From Doryteuthis pealeii (lineage: Eukaryota; Mollusca; Cephalopoda; Myopsida; Loliginidae): a DNA stretch of 64,000 nucleotides. The stretch spans positions 19,842,769 to 19,906,768 of the forward strand of contig CM042181.1 of NCBI GenBank assembly GCA_023376005.1, read 5' to 3'. Below, one piece after another: positions 1 to 10,804 of the stretch (position 1 is its first letter; each line of letters opens with the position of its first letter). Under the pieces are notes generated by a model, which saw nothing but the letters and a program-made list of their open reading frames with translations, was not told the origin of the DNA and did no database searches. The position numbers and the translations under genes were made by a program.

Positions 1-170
1 ACAATAATATTAGAGATCAATAATACCAAGTAATTATTTATTAAATCTGGTTTTGTTAAAACCAGTATGCAAATTAACCACACCATTTATTATGTAAACC
101 TTTATTTCTTAGTGATATATAAGACACATTGCAGGATTTTAAACGTCTTCAGCCTCAACATTCCGATTCT
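1..170 (-). mobile_element. Fragment of non-autonomous Helitron-like repeat
   Basis: The reverse complement of this stretch matches two internal segments of the Helitron-like element at 21805-22550 (about 22030-22180 and 22240-22400). Shared features are the run through aaaatcctgcaatgtgtc, the motif ttgcatactggttttaac and the end ctaatattattgt. Neither terminus is present, so it is an internal piece cut by the window edge. Confidence 0.55.
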
Positions 171-224
171 AGAAGCTCGAACACCATTACAACTAAATTA
201 TGGCTTAAGTCAGAAAACAAAAAG

Positions 225-975
225 AAAAAAAAGAAAAGAAATTAATTTTGATATTTCGGACTGTTGTCCTCATCTTTATTGTGTATAAACACAATGTTCA
301 AGCCACTGTAACCTTGGGCCCTGTTTAGGTGTTTTTTAAAGAATTACTTTAAAATAAGTTGTATTTATGAGATGAGGCTTGATATGAATTATTTTGATAT
401 TTCAGACTGTTGTCCTCATCTTTATTGTATAGAAACAACATTTTTGAGGCCACTGTAACCTTGGGCCCTGTTTAGGTGGGTTTTTAAAAAATTACTTTAA
501 AATAAGTCGTATTTATGAGATGAGGCTTGATATGAATAATTAGGATATTTCAGACTGTTGTCCTCATCTTTATTGAGGTTACAGTGGTCTGAACACTGTG
601 TTTATCTATCTATACATATATAAAGGGAAGTTGTATGTATGTCTGGGTGTATGTATGGGTGTATGTCTGGAGGAAACAATAAAAATAAAACAGTTAATGA
701 CAAAATAAATATATATATACACATTAAATATCTCAGGTGCTTTTTTTAATTACCTTATAATAAGTCATCATCTGATGATCACCCATGAATTTAAACTGAA
801 AGCTGAAATCGTTTGAACCAGTTTGAAGATGACTTATTTTAAGGTAATTAAAAAAAAACCTAAAACAGAACCCGAGGTTACTGTGGCTTGAACATTGTGC
901 TTATACACAATAAAGATGAGGATAACAGTCCGAAATATCAAAATTATTCATATCTAGCCTCATCTCATAAATATA
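225..975. repeat. Degenerate ~150-bp repeat units related to the 127-bp satellite
   Basis: Units share the blocks tgttgtcctcatctttattg and gatgaggcttgatatgaat with the satellite at 10480-10760, but between them carry a different segment (ccactgtaaccttgggccctg). Two or three units run forward (225-600) and one runs inverted (860-965). The ribozyme-like core of the 127-bp satellite is missing. A roughly 27-bp inverted repeat (taattaccttataataagtcatc and its complement) lies at about 748-852. Confidence 0.6.
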
Positions 976-1009
976 TATAAGTATAAGTATAAAATAATAT
1001 GATATTTGA

Positions 1010-1490
1010 CAATAGACCCTAAAAATAGTTATTTTTTAGACTTTTTCTAGAAAAAACAATATTTGAACTCAGATTCTAAAAATAGTTATTATTTTAGACT
1101 TTTCTAGAAAAAAAATTTTGACCTCAGACTCTAAAAATAGTTATTTTTTAGACTTTTTCTAGAAAAAACAATATTTGAACTCAGATTCTAAAAATAGTTA
1201 TTTTTTAGACTTTCTAGAAAAACAAATTTGAACTCAGATTCTAAAAATAGTTATTTTTAGACTTTTTCTAGAAAAAAAATTGACCTCAGACTCTAAAAAT
1301 AGTTTTTTTTAGATTTTTTCTAGAAAAAAAAAAAATGACCTCAGACCCTAAAAATAGTTATTTTTAGACTTTTTCAAGAAAAAAAAAATTGACCTCAGAC
1401 TCTAAAAATAATTATTTTTAGACTTTTTCTAGAAAAAAAAATTGACCTCAGACCCTAAAAATAGTTTTTTCTAGACTTATTCTACTTAGA
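1010..1490. repeat. ~58-bp tandem repeat, about 8 units
   Basis: Units contain ctaaaaatagttatttttta, gactttttctagaaaaaa and gacctcagac/gaactcagat in fixed order. Each unit holds a small internal palindrome around tttttctagaaaaa. Units differ by short A/T-run length changes. No coding capacity is seen. Confidence 0.9.
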
Positions 1491-1654
1491 AGGTTTGAAG
1501 AATTTCTGCCGATATTCGGGGGAAAGAAAAAAAAAATCATCTTGTATACGAGTGCAGGTATATCGATGAAAAAAAAATATAGATTTATTGATATCAGCGT
1601 GGTGAATTACATCATGGATTTTTTTTGTTTTTCATCTGGGAATATTTTGTCTTC

Positions 1655-1935
1655 AAGGATATTTTGGTTGGTTGGCTGGTTGGTTGGATTTTACGGCATG
1701 TCAACTCTTGTTGGGTTATTTTATACCAAAGACACAGTTTTGTTCCTTCTTGATGATTACTGAAAATTTTTAAAAACTCAATTTTTTTTTCAAACACATT
1801 TTTTGTTAACTCATTTTCTTTTATTTAACCTATAGATAGGACCCTAACAGGTACTACCTCTCCAGTTGCTTGGTTGGTTTATTGATTTTAACGGCATATC
1901 AACCCGTCCGGGATTATGTCATGCCTAACAGTTAG
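1655..1935 (-). mobile_element. Dispersed element with (GGTT)n end and acggcat motif
   Basis: A ttggttggttgg run is followed by ttttacggcatgtcaac, then ttgttgggttattttat, and later cccatagataggaccctaac. The same module recurs at 2840-2950, 3540-3930, 4080-4140, 16600-16975, 20895-21515 and 22556-22760. A second partial copy begins at 1863. The family is not recognised by name. The simple-sequence tail on one side suggests a retroposon, which is inference. Confidence 0.55.
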
Positions 1936-1992
1936 GGTGTAATACATATCGTGTATTTATATATATACTGGAAATATACTGGAAGTATAAGG

Positions 1993-2285
1993 AAGCGCGT
2001 GGTGTAATGGTTAAAGTCATGGGAAATGGACTCGTCGCCCCGAGTTCAAATCCTGGACGTGGTAATTGCATTTCACTTAGCGCTAATACCCTTGGGAAAG
2101 GTATGAATCCTACTCTCCCTCCAGCTATGGGTAAATAGTAGGGCAGACTGGGTTCTTTAACCATGGCTAGGTAACCAGTCTAGGAGAAGGAAAACTCTGA
2201 ATTCAAACCTGTTGAACTCCGCTTAAGAAATTGACCTTGTGTCGTATCCTGCTCGTGCGGAGGGGTTGGTAAATATATATATATA
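1993..2285 (+). mobile_element. tRNA-derived SINE, near full length
   Basis: The head reads gtggtgtaatggttaaagtc (A-box-like), with gagttcaaatcc (B box) about 35 bases later, so Pol III internal promoter elements are visible. A central block follows (cgctaatacccttgggaaag, ccagctatgggtaaatag, taaccagtctaggagaagg). The 3' part is aattgaccttgtgtcg ending in ggttggtaaatatatata. The same family is found at 16322-16598 (minus) and 60695-60970 (minus), and its 3' half founds the tandem array at 19735-20835. Confidence 0.8.
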
Positions 2286-2600
2286 TACTTTTTAGTAATT
2301 GGTTTTAACAATGTGTTAGCATCATTGGGGATCCTATTGTATGGTATTGATTTGTTTCATGTCTATATTCTATGGTATAATTTTATTTCCCTCAAAAGGC
2401 ATATCAACCCGTCTGGGGTTATGTTATGCCTAACGGTTAGGAAGTGATACATATCATGTATTTATATTTATACTTTTTAGTAATTGGTTTTAAAAATGTG
2501 TTAGCATTATTGGAGATTATGTTGTATGGTATTGATTTGTTTCATGTCTATATTCGATGGTATAATTTTATTTCTCTCAAAAAGGAGAGAATATCCTCCA
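2286..2600. repeat. Direct duplication of ~180 bp
   Basis: The segment actttttagtaattggtttt through atggtataattttatttc occurs at about 2286-2395 and again at about 2470-2575. Between them lies an acggcat-family remnant (ggcatatcaacccgtctggg). No gene is seen. Confidence 0.7.
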
Positions 2601-2839
2601 TGTTGACATTTTCAAACAGATCTTTCATATTGTTTGCTTTAAAATAACAGTTTCTGATGTAAGCAAAAAACCTGCATTCCATGAATAAGTGTTTAACTGT
2701 CAGGGGTGTTTACCACTCCGGGTCAGGGTGGATCTGGAAAAATGGATTAATTGATATTAGTAAGGCGGATTATATCACAGATTTTTTTTTTTTTTTTTTT
2801 CATCTGGGAACATTTTGTCTTCAAGAATGGATTGGCTGT

Positions 2840-3475
2840 TGGTTGATTGGTGGGTTGGATTTTACGGCATGTCAACCCTTGTTGGGTTATTTTATGCTGA
2901 AGACGTTTTGTCTAATTCATTCTTGATGATTACTGAATATTTTTTTAAACTCATTTTTGGTAATTTATGAGGAAGTGCGTCCCAGTCTCCTGCCTCAGAA
3001 ATTGCTACCCGGTGACTATTAAAATAACGTCCCCAGCTATGTCGTCTCGGTGGTGTTACTTGAAAGAAAACAACCAACTTAGGGCATTAAATGTATTTTT
3101 TGTCGTAATTCTTATTTACTTATTGTAATTTGTTTAGAAATTTATTTATAGAAATTTGTCGTAATTCTTGTTTATTTATAGAAATTTGTCGTAATTCTTG
3201 TTTAGATATGAAGATGGATATCTATCTATCTATCTATCTATCTATCTACCTCAATTTGTTCATTTTTTACTTTGTTTATATATATCTATCCACCCATCTC
3301 CATTTGTTCATAAAGAGAAGCCCCCCCCCTCTAAAATACATTTAACGCCCTAAGTTGGTTGTTTTCTTTCAAGTAAAACCGCTGAGACAACATAGCTGGG
3401 GACGTTATTTTAATAGTCACCGGGTAGCAATTTCTGAGGCAGGAGACCGGGACACACTTCCTCATAAATTACCTC
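2840..3475. repeat. Inverted repeat, ~130-bp arms, around a microsatellite core
   Basis: The left arm (about 2962-3093, aatttatgaggaagtgcgtc to gccct/gggcatt) is the reverse complement of the right arm (about 3339-3472). The core holds repeated gaaatttgtcgtaattcttg units and a (tatc)n run at 3218-3246. The left part (2840-2950) is an acggcat-family end. This may be two head-to-head insertions of one element. Confidence 0.7.
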
Positions 3476-3499
3476 ATTTTTTTTTTAAACAAACACAAT

Positions 3500-4140
3500 T
3501 TTTTGTTAATTCATTTTCTTCAATTCAACCCATAGATGGGACCCTAACAGGTACTACCACTTCCAATTCTGGAACTCTGGGCAGTGTAGAGTATCTCTTC
3601 ATTGCCATTACTCCCAGGTCCACTGACCCAGAGTGGTAGTACCTGATAAGGGTCCCATCTAATAGGTGTCCTGGGTATGACATTAAACTGCATCTAATGG
3701 TGAAGTTCCAAATTTGGAGCGCTGGGCAATTTGGAGTATCCCTTTATTGCCATTACTCCCAGGTCCACTCTGACCCGAAGTGTTAATACCAGTTAGGGTC
3801 CCATCTATGGGTTAAAAGGGAAAAAAATTGAGTAACCATCAAGAATGAATAAAACAAAATGTCTTCAGCATAAAATAACCCAACAAGAGTTGACATGCCA
3901 TAAAATCCAACCAGCCAACCTAACTTATTTTGGTTTTGCCATATATATGTATCTAATGGTGAAGTTCCAATTTTGTAGCTCTGGGGAGTTTTAAAAGAAT
4001 GAATTTAAAAAAATTTTGAGTCCTAAAAAAAAAAATTTTGAATACACATCAATAATGAATGAAACAAAACGTCTTTGGCATAAAATAACCCAACAAGAGT
4101 TGACATGCTGTAAAATCCAACCAGCTACCCAACCCATCTA
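3500..4140 (+). mobile_element. acggcat-family elements, tandem and nested
   Basis: Repeated modules are visible: cccatagatgggaccctaac, the gtggtagtacctgttaggg-like block twice, ccattactcccaggtccact twice, then ttgacatgccataaaatcc with ccaaccagccaacc tails at about 3895 and 4100. The unit at 3540-3930 is the most complete. It is non-coding apart from chance short frames. Confidence 0.55.
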
Positions 4141-4239
4141 ACAGATCAAAAGATGAATTTTAAAAGATGTTTTAAAAAGATTGAGTTTAAAAAATGTCTT
4201 TAAAAAAAGATAGTTTAGAAAAATCTGTTTTAACTCTTA

Positions 4240-5400
4240 ACATCCTATTGAGAATTTTCTAAGTCCAGATCCCCATTCCTATAAGGATTTATCAATAAAT
4301 GGCTAAAAATCGCCTTTTCATTTAAAGTTACCTGTTATTTCCCTTGAATTAAAGACTTCTAAATATGTTTAATATTACATTTAAACAAAGTCCAGAGCCC
4401 GATTCCTATAAGGATTTATCAAAAAATGGCTAAAAATGGCCTTTTCATTTAAAGTTACCTGTTATTTCCCTTAAATCAAAGACTTCTAAATATGTTTAAT
4501 ATTACATTTAAACAAAGTCCAGAGCCCCATTCCTATAAGGATTTATCAAAAAATGGCTAAAAATGGCCTTTTCATTTTAAGTTACCTGTTATTTCCCTTA
4601 AATCAAAGACTTCTAAATATGTTTAGTATTACATTTAAACAAAGTCCAGAGCCCCATTCCTTTAAGGATTTATCAAAAAATGGCTAAAAATGGCCTTTTC
4701 ATTTAAAGTTACCTGTTATTTCCCTTAAATCAAAGACTTCTAAATAGTTTAATATTACATTTAAACAAGTCCAGAGCCCCATTCCTATAAGGATTTATCA
4801 ATAAATGGCTAAAAATGGCCTTTTCATTTAAAGTTACCTGTTATTTCCCTTAAATCAAAGACTTCTAAATATGTTTAATATTACATTTAAACAAAGTCCA
4901 GAGCCCCATTCCTTTAAGGATTTATCAAAAAATGGCTAAAAATGGCCTTTTCATTTAAAGTTACCTGTTATTTCCCTTAAATCAAAGACTTCTAAATATG
5001 TTTAATATTACATTTAAACAAAGTCCAGATCCCCATTCCTATAAGGATTTATCAATAAATGGCTAAAAATGGCCTTTTCATTTAAAGTTACCTGTTATTT
5101 CCCTTAAATCAAAGACTTCTAAATATGTTTAATATTACATTTAAATAAAGTCCAGAGCCCCATTCCTATAAGGATTTATCAATAAATGGCTAAAAATGGC
5201 CTTTTCATTTAAAGTTACCTGTTATTTCCCTTAAATCAAAGACTTCTAAATATGTTTAATATTACATTTAAACAAAGTCCAGATCCCCATTCCTATAAGG
5301 ATTTATAAAAAAATGGCTAAAAATGGCCTTTTCATTTTAAGTTACCTGTTATTTCCCTTAAATCAAAGACTTCTAAATGTGTTTAATATTACATTTATTT
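4240..5400. repeat. ~126-bp tandem repeat, 9 units
   Basis: Each unit runs from aagtccagagccccattcct through aaggatttatcaa, aatggctaaaaatggcc, aaagttacctgttatttccc and gacttctaaatatg. Units start near 4259, 4387, 4516, 4644, 4768, 4895, 5022, 5148 and 5275. Divergence is a few percent (tccagatcccc versus tccagagcccc alternates). It lies before the first recognised GDE exon and is present only once in the window. Confidence 0.95.
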
Positions 5401-5880
5401 GTTGAACAAAAAAAAATTCTGTGTTGAGGGGGAGTCCACAATCAAATCTGCCACAAACTGGTTAAGTTCGTCACTTTTCTTTTCTGTCTTTTCCCATTAG
5501 TTTTAACTGAAGTCTTACATCGGTTAGTCTCTGCAGATGCGTGTGCCACTTTGTTCTGTCCTTCTTTGCCTCCAGCTACTTATGGACGTAGCCTCCCAAC
5601 ATCCGGGTACCTGAATTGAACCTCGCGTCCTCACAACGCCCAAGTCTCATTTTCTTGCATTCAGGAGGACGTGGGTTCGACTCCCGCAGGCAAGACAATG
5701 TATTGCTCTTTTTCTCACTGAACATGGCAGTTGCCATGCATAGCCACTTTGTTCTCCATCACAATTTAAACAAAGGCTATTGTTTGGGGTAGATTAGGAA
5801 AATGAATGTGACTTCTGGCCGGGTGGAATGAGGTGGTATAGGGCGTTAAGAGTTTAAAAAAAAAAGTTTAAAAAACCATT
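5401..5880 (+). other. No gene seen; tRNA-like B box relic
   Basis: Within this stretch, 5655-5695 reads gacgtgggttcgactcccgc, a good B box and T-arm of a tRNA-derived SINE, without a clear A box upstream. The rest is low-complexity or unassigned. The far end of inverted copy 2 (near 48872) corresponds to about 5750. Confidence 0.4.
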
Positions 5881-5948
5881 TGAATCCCCCAACAAGAAAA
5901 ATCAAACCAACCGTAAATTTGATTGTCTTTCCTTTTGTTTATTTGCAG

Positions 5949-6045
5949 GTATATATCAACCAAATTCCGAATAAAATGGATTCCTTGGTATACCGTATTT
6001 TTGTCTCTGACAGCCGTTGTCTTCGGCTACTTTTCCATTTTAATT
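5949..6045 (+). CDS. GDE-family glycerophosphodiester phosphodiesterase, internal exon A (partial gene)
   Basis: This 97-bp exon lies between tatttgcag and gtaagt. The first base completes a split codon, then 32 codons follow, ending in phase 0. The peptide starts YISTKFRIKW, then IPWYTVFLSLTAVVFGYFSI, giving one transmembrane helix. It is followed in phase by the exon at 15566, and together they match the order and spacing of the membrane region before the catalytic domain in animal GDPD2/GDPD5 proteins (KW...LW helix, then LCH-like, G-Q-hydrophobic-H). These are multipass plasma-membrane enzymes that cleave glycerophosphodiesters or, for GDE2, GPI anchors. Upstream exons and the catalytic domain are not in view. 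The family call rests on remembered family architecture, not on a search. I cannot say which paralogue it is. Confidence 0.75.
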
Positions 6046-6102
6046 GTAAGTTCTTTCTTTATCTTTTCCATTTTTCAGTTTCTTTCTTCAAAAACAGAAT
6101 TA

Positions 6103-6104
6103 CA

Positions 6105-6190
<86 letters not shown>
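6103..6190. repeat. (ACT)n followed by (TA)n microsatellite
   Basis: About 15 act/cta triplets run directly into about 20 ta dinucleotides, starting about 60 bases after the exon A donor. The same compound microsatellite appears inverted at about 48415-48490 with interruptions, as expected for noisy copy 2. Confidence 0.95.
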
Positions 6191-6191
<1 letters not shown>

Positions 6192-6449
6192 ATAGTAGTA
6201 GTTTATAAATTTTGAACTATTTTAAGAGCGCTAATTTTCCATTCAAAACATTTTTAAACAAACTGATCAACAAAAACTATCACAGTCTCCTTATTATTCT
6301 GTGATAAATTTTAATTTTCCTTAAATCAACAAAAGGCCCTGAAGAAGATCTACTAAACAGAAAGCGAGCATGAACATGTCTGGTGTGCAAAATGAAACAC
6401 AAGAAATTCTCTGGGACTTTGAGATGCAAAATATCACCAAGGTGTAGTT

Positions 6450-7500
6450 TTAATTAACTAAGTTTTAACTTGTCATTTAGTAGATTTTGTCATCCCGGCG
6501 AAACACAGTGAAATGAAAGAAAACGAAAAGATTGATAAATACTTTGACCTTGCCAGTATTTTGAAAGATATTTCCTAAAAGGGTGAGATTTAAAAATTCA
6601 ATGTTAGAGGGTTTGTATCATAAGTAGAATCATCAAATTTATTCAAGGAGTAAAAAAATAAAACAATTTGAAATGGAAACTTTCCGTCCTCCTCAAATAA
6701 AATGGTGTGTGCATCTATTAATTATTAATTAGATCAGGGATCACCAAACTTTTTTTAGGGTGGGCTAGATCATTGAAAAAATAACGAGCGCGGGCCACAT
6801 TATTATTGTGTTCAATACTTGCTAGCCAGAACAAAAGCTCTGAGAAAAAGATGTAAAACAAAATTTCTCTTTCCATGTTATATTCATGGATGAGTGGTGT
6901 AAGATTCACAAAAACAAATTTAACCAACATATTTATTTTCAAAACATTATCAAAGAACGCAACATTAGCAGAAAGGTTTAGTGAGAGTTGTGAAACTGAA
7001 CCTGTGTTTTTTAAGCAGTCGTTACAAGTGAAATTTCAGGATTGCGTAAGTAATAAGTGAAATGCTAACAAACATGAAATTTTGAAACTTACCTACAGAA
7101 GTCAAGTCTATGAAGATTTAGTAAGCTTAACATGATATTTGAATTTAAATGATATCTACATTGACCAGCTATGCGAAGATGCTGGTTGCTCCGCAGAGGA
7201 CCTCCCAGGTGCAATGAATGATAGGGAAGGTTGGCGAGAGATTGTCATGGATACTCTTGCTGCATGCGCGACATGATGATGATGAAAAAAAATGAAACCA
7301 TTTGAAATGAAAACTTACATCTGTCCACTTCTAAGATTTTTATTTAACTAAGTTTTAACTTGTCATTTAGTAGAATTTGTCATCCTGGCGAAACACAGTG
7401 AAACGAAAGAAAACGAAAAAATGGATAAATACTTAGACCTTGCCAGTATTTTGAGAGATATTTCCTAAAAGGGTGAGATTTAAAAATTCAATGTTAGTAA
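6450..7500. repeat. Direct repeat pair (~150 bp) flanking a LINE 3' fragment
   Basis: The block ttaactaagttttaacttgt through gggtgagatttaaaaattca occurs at about 6450-6605 and about 7340-7492. Both copies hold gcgaaacacagtgaaa and cttgccagtattttgaaaga. The interval between them includes LINE C-terminal remains and the segment 6994-7297 that recurs at 25868-26168. Confidence 0.8.
7148..7280 (+). mobile_element. LINE reverse transcriptase, C-terminal fragment
   Basis: Translation gives YIDQLCEDAGCSAEDLPGAM followed by NDREGWREIV and a terminal ACAT stop. This is the conserved C-terminal tail of an endonuclease-reverse-transcriptase LINE lineage. The stop is followed by tgatgatgatgaa, the short microsatellite tail expected at the 3' end of RTE-like elements. 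It is a 5'-truncated relic, and the same tail is found at 8410-8540 and 50000-50105. Confidence 0.75.
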
Positions 7501-7599
7501 AAAGTAAGTAAAATCAATAAAGTAGTTAAAGGAATAAAAAAAAAATAAAAACAATGCCAAAATATGTGTAAAACTTTGAAACATAAATTTAAAAGGGGG

Positions 7600-7760
7600 T
7601 TAAACATTTTGAAATTTTACAATGGCAAGCCTCTCAAGCCAGTAGAACAATTCACATACCTAGGTAGTAATATCTCATCCACAGAGAGCAGTGTTAATAT
7701 ACGAATAGCAAAAGCATATTTTCTAAGGAATGTGATTTTAAAATTTCAACTTGTCTACTT
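7600..7760 (+). mobile_element. LINE reverse transcriptase fragment (FTYLGSNISS region)
   Basis: The frame reads PLKPVEQFTYLGSNISSTES then VNIRIAKA, the start of the C-terminal third of the same LINE lineage as 7960-8545. Reading is lost after AKAY. Copy 3 has the equivalent at about 49190-49290, with a stop where copy 1 has an arginine codon. Confidence 0.7.
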
Positions 7761-7959
7761 TTGAATTTTTATTTTATTTTAGAGACGTTTTAAAATTTAT
7801 AAATGTGAAACAAATTCTCCCATTCACTGTCTGATAAAGGTGTATTTATTTAATTTAAAAAATATTGTATTAAGAATGTATAACTAAAAATAACGAGATT
7901 CATCAAAAAGGTTTGATAGTCTTTATGAAAAAAAAAATATTGAAAATAATTTTTGAAGT

Positions 7960-8545
7960 TAAAATTGGTGTCTTCACATACCTAGGTGGGAATATCTCAT
8001 CCACAGCGAGTGATGTTAATACATGAATAGCAAAGGCATGGTTGGCCACAAACAAATTATCAGTCATATGGAGGTCCGATCTCCCTGACAAGCTGAAGTG
8101 ACAGTTCTTCCAGGCTGTGGTTGTATCAGTGCTGCTATATGGCTGCACCACCTGGACCCTAACGAAATGTCTTGAGAATAAGCTAGATGGAAGCTGCACA
8201 AGAATGCTATGTGCAGTCTTGAACAAGTCGTGGAAACAGCACCCCACAAGGAAGCAGCTGTACGGTCACTTGCCCCATATCTCACAAACCATCTGAGTGA
8301 GACGGACAAGGCATGCTGGACACTGCTGGAGAAGCAAGGATGAGCTCATAAGCGACGTTCTCTTGTGGAAGCCAACACATGGACATGCAAGTGTGGGGTG
8401 CCCGGCAAGGACCTACATTGACCAGCTATGCTAAGATGCTGGTTGTTCCGCAGAGGACCTCCCAGGTGCAATGAATGATAGGGAAGGTTGGCGAGAGATT
8501 GTCATAGATACCCGTGTTGCATGCGCGACATGATGATAATGAAAA
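7960..8545 (+). pseudogene. LINE reverse transcriptase C-terminal third, with stops
   Basis: Reading through stops gives GVFTYLGGNISST, then IAKAWLATNKLSVIW, then the family hallmark VSVLLYGCTTWTLTK, then LENKLDGSCTRML, QLYGHLP, RRTRHAGHCWRSKDELIS, LLWKPTHGHASVG, and the tail EDLPGAMNDREGW...ACAT-stop. Several in-frame stops (after VNT, after KLK, after SQTI, within QLC) make it dead. No endonuclease or catalytic YADD region is present, so it is a 5'-truncated insertion. The tatgatgataatgaa-type tail follows. Copy 3 (49520-50100) is less damaged. I would place it in the RTE/Jockey-like LINEs but cannot name the clade. Confidence 0.85.
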
Positions 8546-8549
8546 AAAA

Positions 8550-9420
8550 TGAAACAATTTGAAAGAAGGTTAAACATTTTAATATTTCAAGTATTTAAAA
8601 TCATCAAATTTATTAATGGAGTAAAAAAAATGAAACAATTTGAAACGAAAACTTATTTCTGTCCACTTCTAAGATTTTTCTTACTGTTCATGCAGAGGGA
8701 TTGGTAAATAAATATAAAATATTTCTGCTTTATTGGCTTGTTCAATTTTTGAGCAACAGTAACATATCAAAATTTTAAAATGAATGATTTTTTTAATCTT
8801 CTTTTTAGAGAGTTCCAATTTTTCTTTTAGTTTTGCAAAGAAAGAAATGTATTGTTTGAACCAGAAAGCTAAAAACCAAAAGTTTAACTAAAATATTCAA
8901 AACATTATTTAGGCTTCAGCATAACTTTGCTTTATTGAAAAAGCAAATAGGAGAAATAAAAGAATATTTACAATGTGGAGAAAAAGTTAGTTTCGGTAAG
9001 CTTTTAATTTCAAGTTTAGTTTTATTTTATTTTATTTTATTTTATTTTATTTATTTATTTTCTCGGTAGGTGAAGGATTGCTGTTTTCAGTTTGAGAAAA
9101 CAGAATTTCAATATAAGATGCAATATCGAAAAAAAAAAAAAAGAAAGAAAAAAAAGATTTGTAGTAAATGAACAGAAAATAACAGAAAAAAATAAAAATT
9201 CAAATAATATAATTTCTTCTTCATTGATTTAAAAATCCACGATGCTCTTTTTTACAAAACTTTTTTTTCTTTTTCTTAGAGAACTAAGTAAAAAAAAAAA
9301 AAGATGTACTTAACGACCTCATGGCAGCTTTTAAATATAGTTTCCCATAATGCATTGCTCATTCTTAGTTATGGATTCATTAGCATTGCAACAAATGCAA
9401 TGGAGTGAATGGTAGGGTAA
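8550..9420. other. AT-rich intronic sequence, no gene seen
   Basis: This stretch contains a (tttta)n run near 9018-9052, poly-A/T runs near 9125-9300 and otherwise unassigned sequence conserved with copy 3 (50110-50980). No exon-like frame with splice sites was found. Confidence 0.6.
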
Positions 9421-9424
9421 AAAA

Positions 9425-10400
9425 GAGGTGCAGTAAGAGTAGATTTTTTTTAGGATGGAAGCAGTAATAAAAAGAGGTGCAGTAAGAGTAGGTTTTTAAG
9501 GGTGGAGGCTGTAGTAAAAAGAGATACAGTAAGAGTAGTTTTTTTTTTAGGATGGAAGCAGTAATAAAAAGAGGTGGAGTAAGAGTAGGTTTTTAAGGGT
9601 GGATTCTGTAGTAAAAAAGAGGTGCAGTAAGAGTATATTTTTAATGGTGGAAGCTGTTCTAAAAAGAGGCGCAGTAAGAGTAGATTTTTAATGATGGAGG
9701 CTGTAATAAAAAGAGGTGCAGTAAGAGTAGATTTTTAAGGGTGGAGGCTGTAGTAAAAAGAGGTGCAGTAAGAGTAGGTTTTCAAGGGTGGAGGCTGTAG
9801 TAAAAAGAGGTGCAGTAAGAGTAGGTTTTTAAGGGTGGAGGCTGTAGTAAAAAGAGATACGGTAAGAGTGGGTTTTTAATGGTGGAGGCTGTAGTAAAAA
9901 GAGGTGCAGTAAGAGTGGGTTTTTAATGGTGGAAGCAGTAATAAAAAGAGGTGTAGTAAGAGTAGGTTTTTAAGGGTAGAGGCTGTAGTAAAAAGAGGTG
10001 CAGCAAGAGTAGATTTTTAATGGTGGAGGCTGTAGTAAAAAGAGTAGCAGTAAGAGTAAATTTTTAATGGTGGAGGCTGTAGTAAAAAGAGGTGCAGTAA
10101 GAGTAGGTTTTTAAGTGTGGAGGCTGTAATAAAAAGAGGTGCAGTAAGAGTAGATTTTTAAGGGTGGATGCTGTAGTAAAAAGAGGTGCAGTAAGAGTGG
10201 GTTTTAAAGGGTGGATTCTGTAGTAAAAAGTGGCGCAGTAAGAGTAGACTTTCAAGTGTGGAACCAGTAGTATTACTACTTAAAAGAGGAGCAGTAACAG
10301 TATATCTTTCAGGGTGGACGGTGTAGTAATAGGAGGAGTAGTAACAGTAGATTTTAAAAGGTAGCAGTAAAAAGAGATGTAGTAAAAGTAGATATTCAAA
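9425..10400. repeat. 47-bp satellite, about 20 units
   Basis: The consensus contains gaggtgcagtaagagtagg, then tttttaagggtgg, then aggctgtagtaaaaa. Period is about 47. Edge units at 10260-10400 diverge. The reverse strand gives long open frames only because of the periodicity. Copy 3 has a shorter array (50985-51690) and copy 2 the inverted one (44110-45125). Confidence 0.95.
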
Positions 10401-10479
10401 GATAGTGCAGAAAAGAATACATTGACTGAAATGTTGTGATAAAAACAACAAAGATGAGGATGTTAGTCTTGTGAAATGA

Positions 10480-10760
10480 TAATAATGACTCTATTTTTGA
10501 GATGTGGCTTGATAATTTGTATTATTTAGATTTTTTGAACTGTTGTCCTCATCTTTATTGTTATATACACAATGTTTCGGCCGATGTGCTCGCCTGCCTT
10601 CTTCAGGTGTATCTTGTCTGAATTTTTGAGATGAGGCTTGATAATTTGTACTATTTAGATTTTTATCCTCATCATTATTGTTATGTACATAATGTTTTGG
10701 CCAGAATAAAGATGAGGACAATAGTCCGAAAAAACTAAATAATACAAACCATCAAGAGTT
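10480..10760 (-). repeat. 127-bp satellite, one full unit plus a truncated unit
   Basis: The unit contains (plus strand) gatgaggcttgataatttg, ttgtcctcatctttattg, aatgtttcggccgatgtgct and gccttcttcaggtgtatctt. Copy 1 has one complete unit and a second lacking the middle (10630-10730). Copy 3 has eight complete units at the same place (51770-52890). The minus strand carries the ribozyme-like motif annotated separately. Confidence 0.9.
10565..10612 (-). ncRNA. Hammerhead-ribozyme-like motif (type I, minimal)
   Basis: On the minus strand, ATACAC is followed by CTGAAGA (core CUGANGA), a segment bounded by GGC and GCC that can form stem II, then GAAAC, ATT and GTGTAT. ATACAC pairs with GTGTAT as a 6-bp stem I, placing the NUH-type site (ATT) directly before the 3' stem I strand. 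This is the order expected for the minimal type I hammerheads known from Penelope-like elements and animal retrozymes. Weak points are one extra A between the core and the GGC stem, and a stem III of at most one pair, so a monomer may be inactive. Activity is not shown by sequence. Confidence 0.5.
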
Positions 10761-10804
10761 ATTTTATACCAAGAGGTTAGAGAATTGCGTTCATTGTACG
10801 TTGA

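Noticed and set aside
5880..6215. 111-residue frame ending in (T)n(IY)n
   Set aside because: It reads exon A in the wrong frame and then runs through the microsatellite. The correct frame is set by the splice phases.
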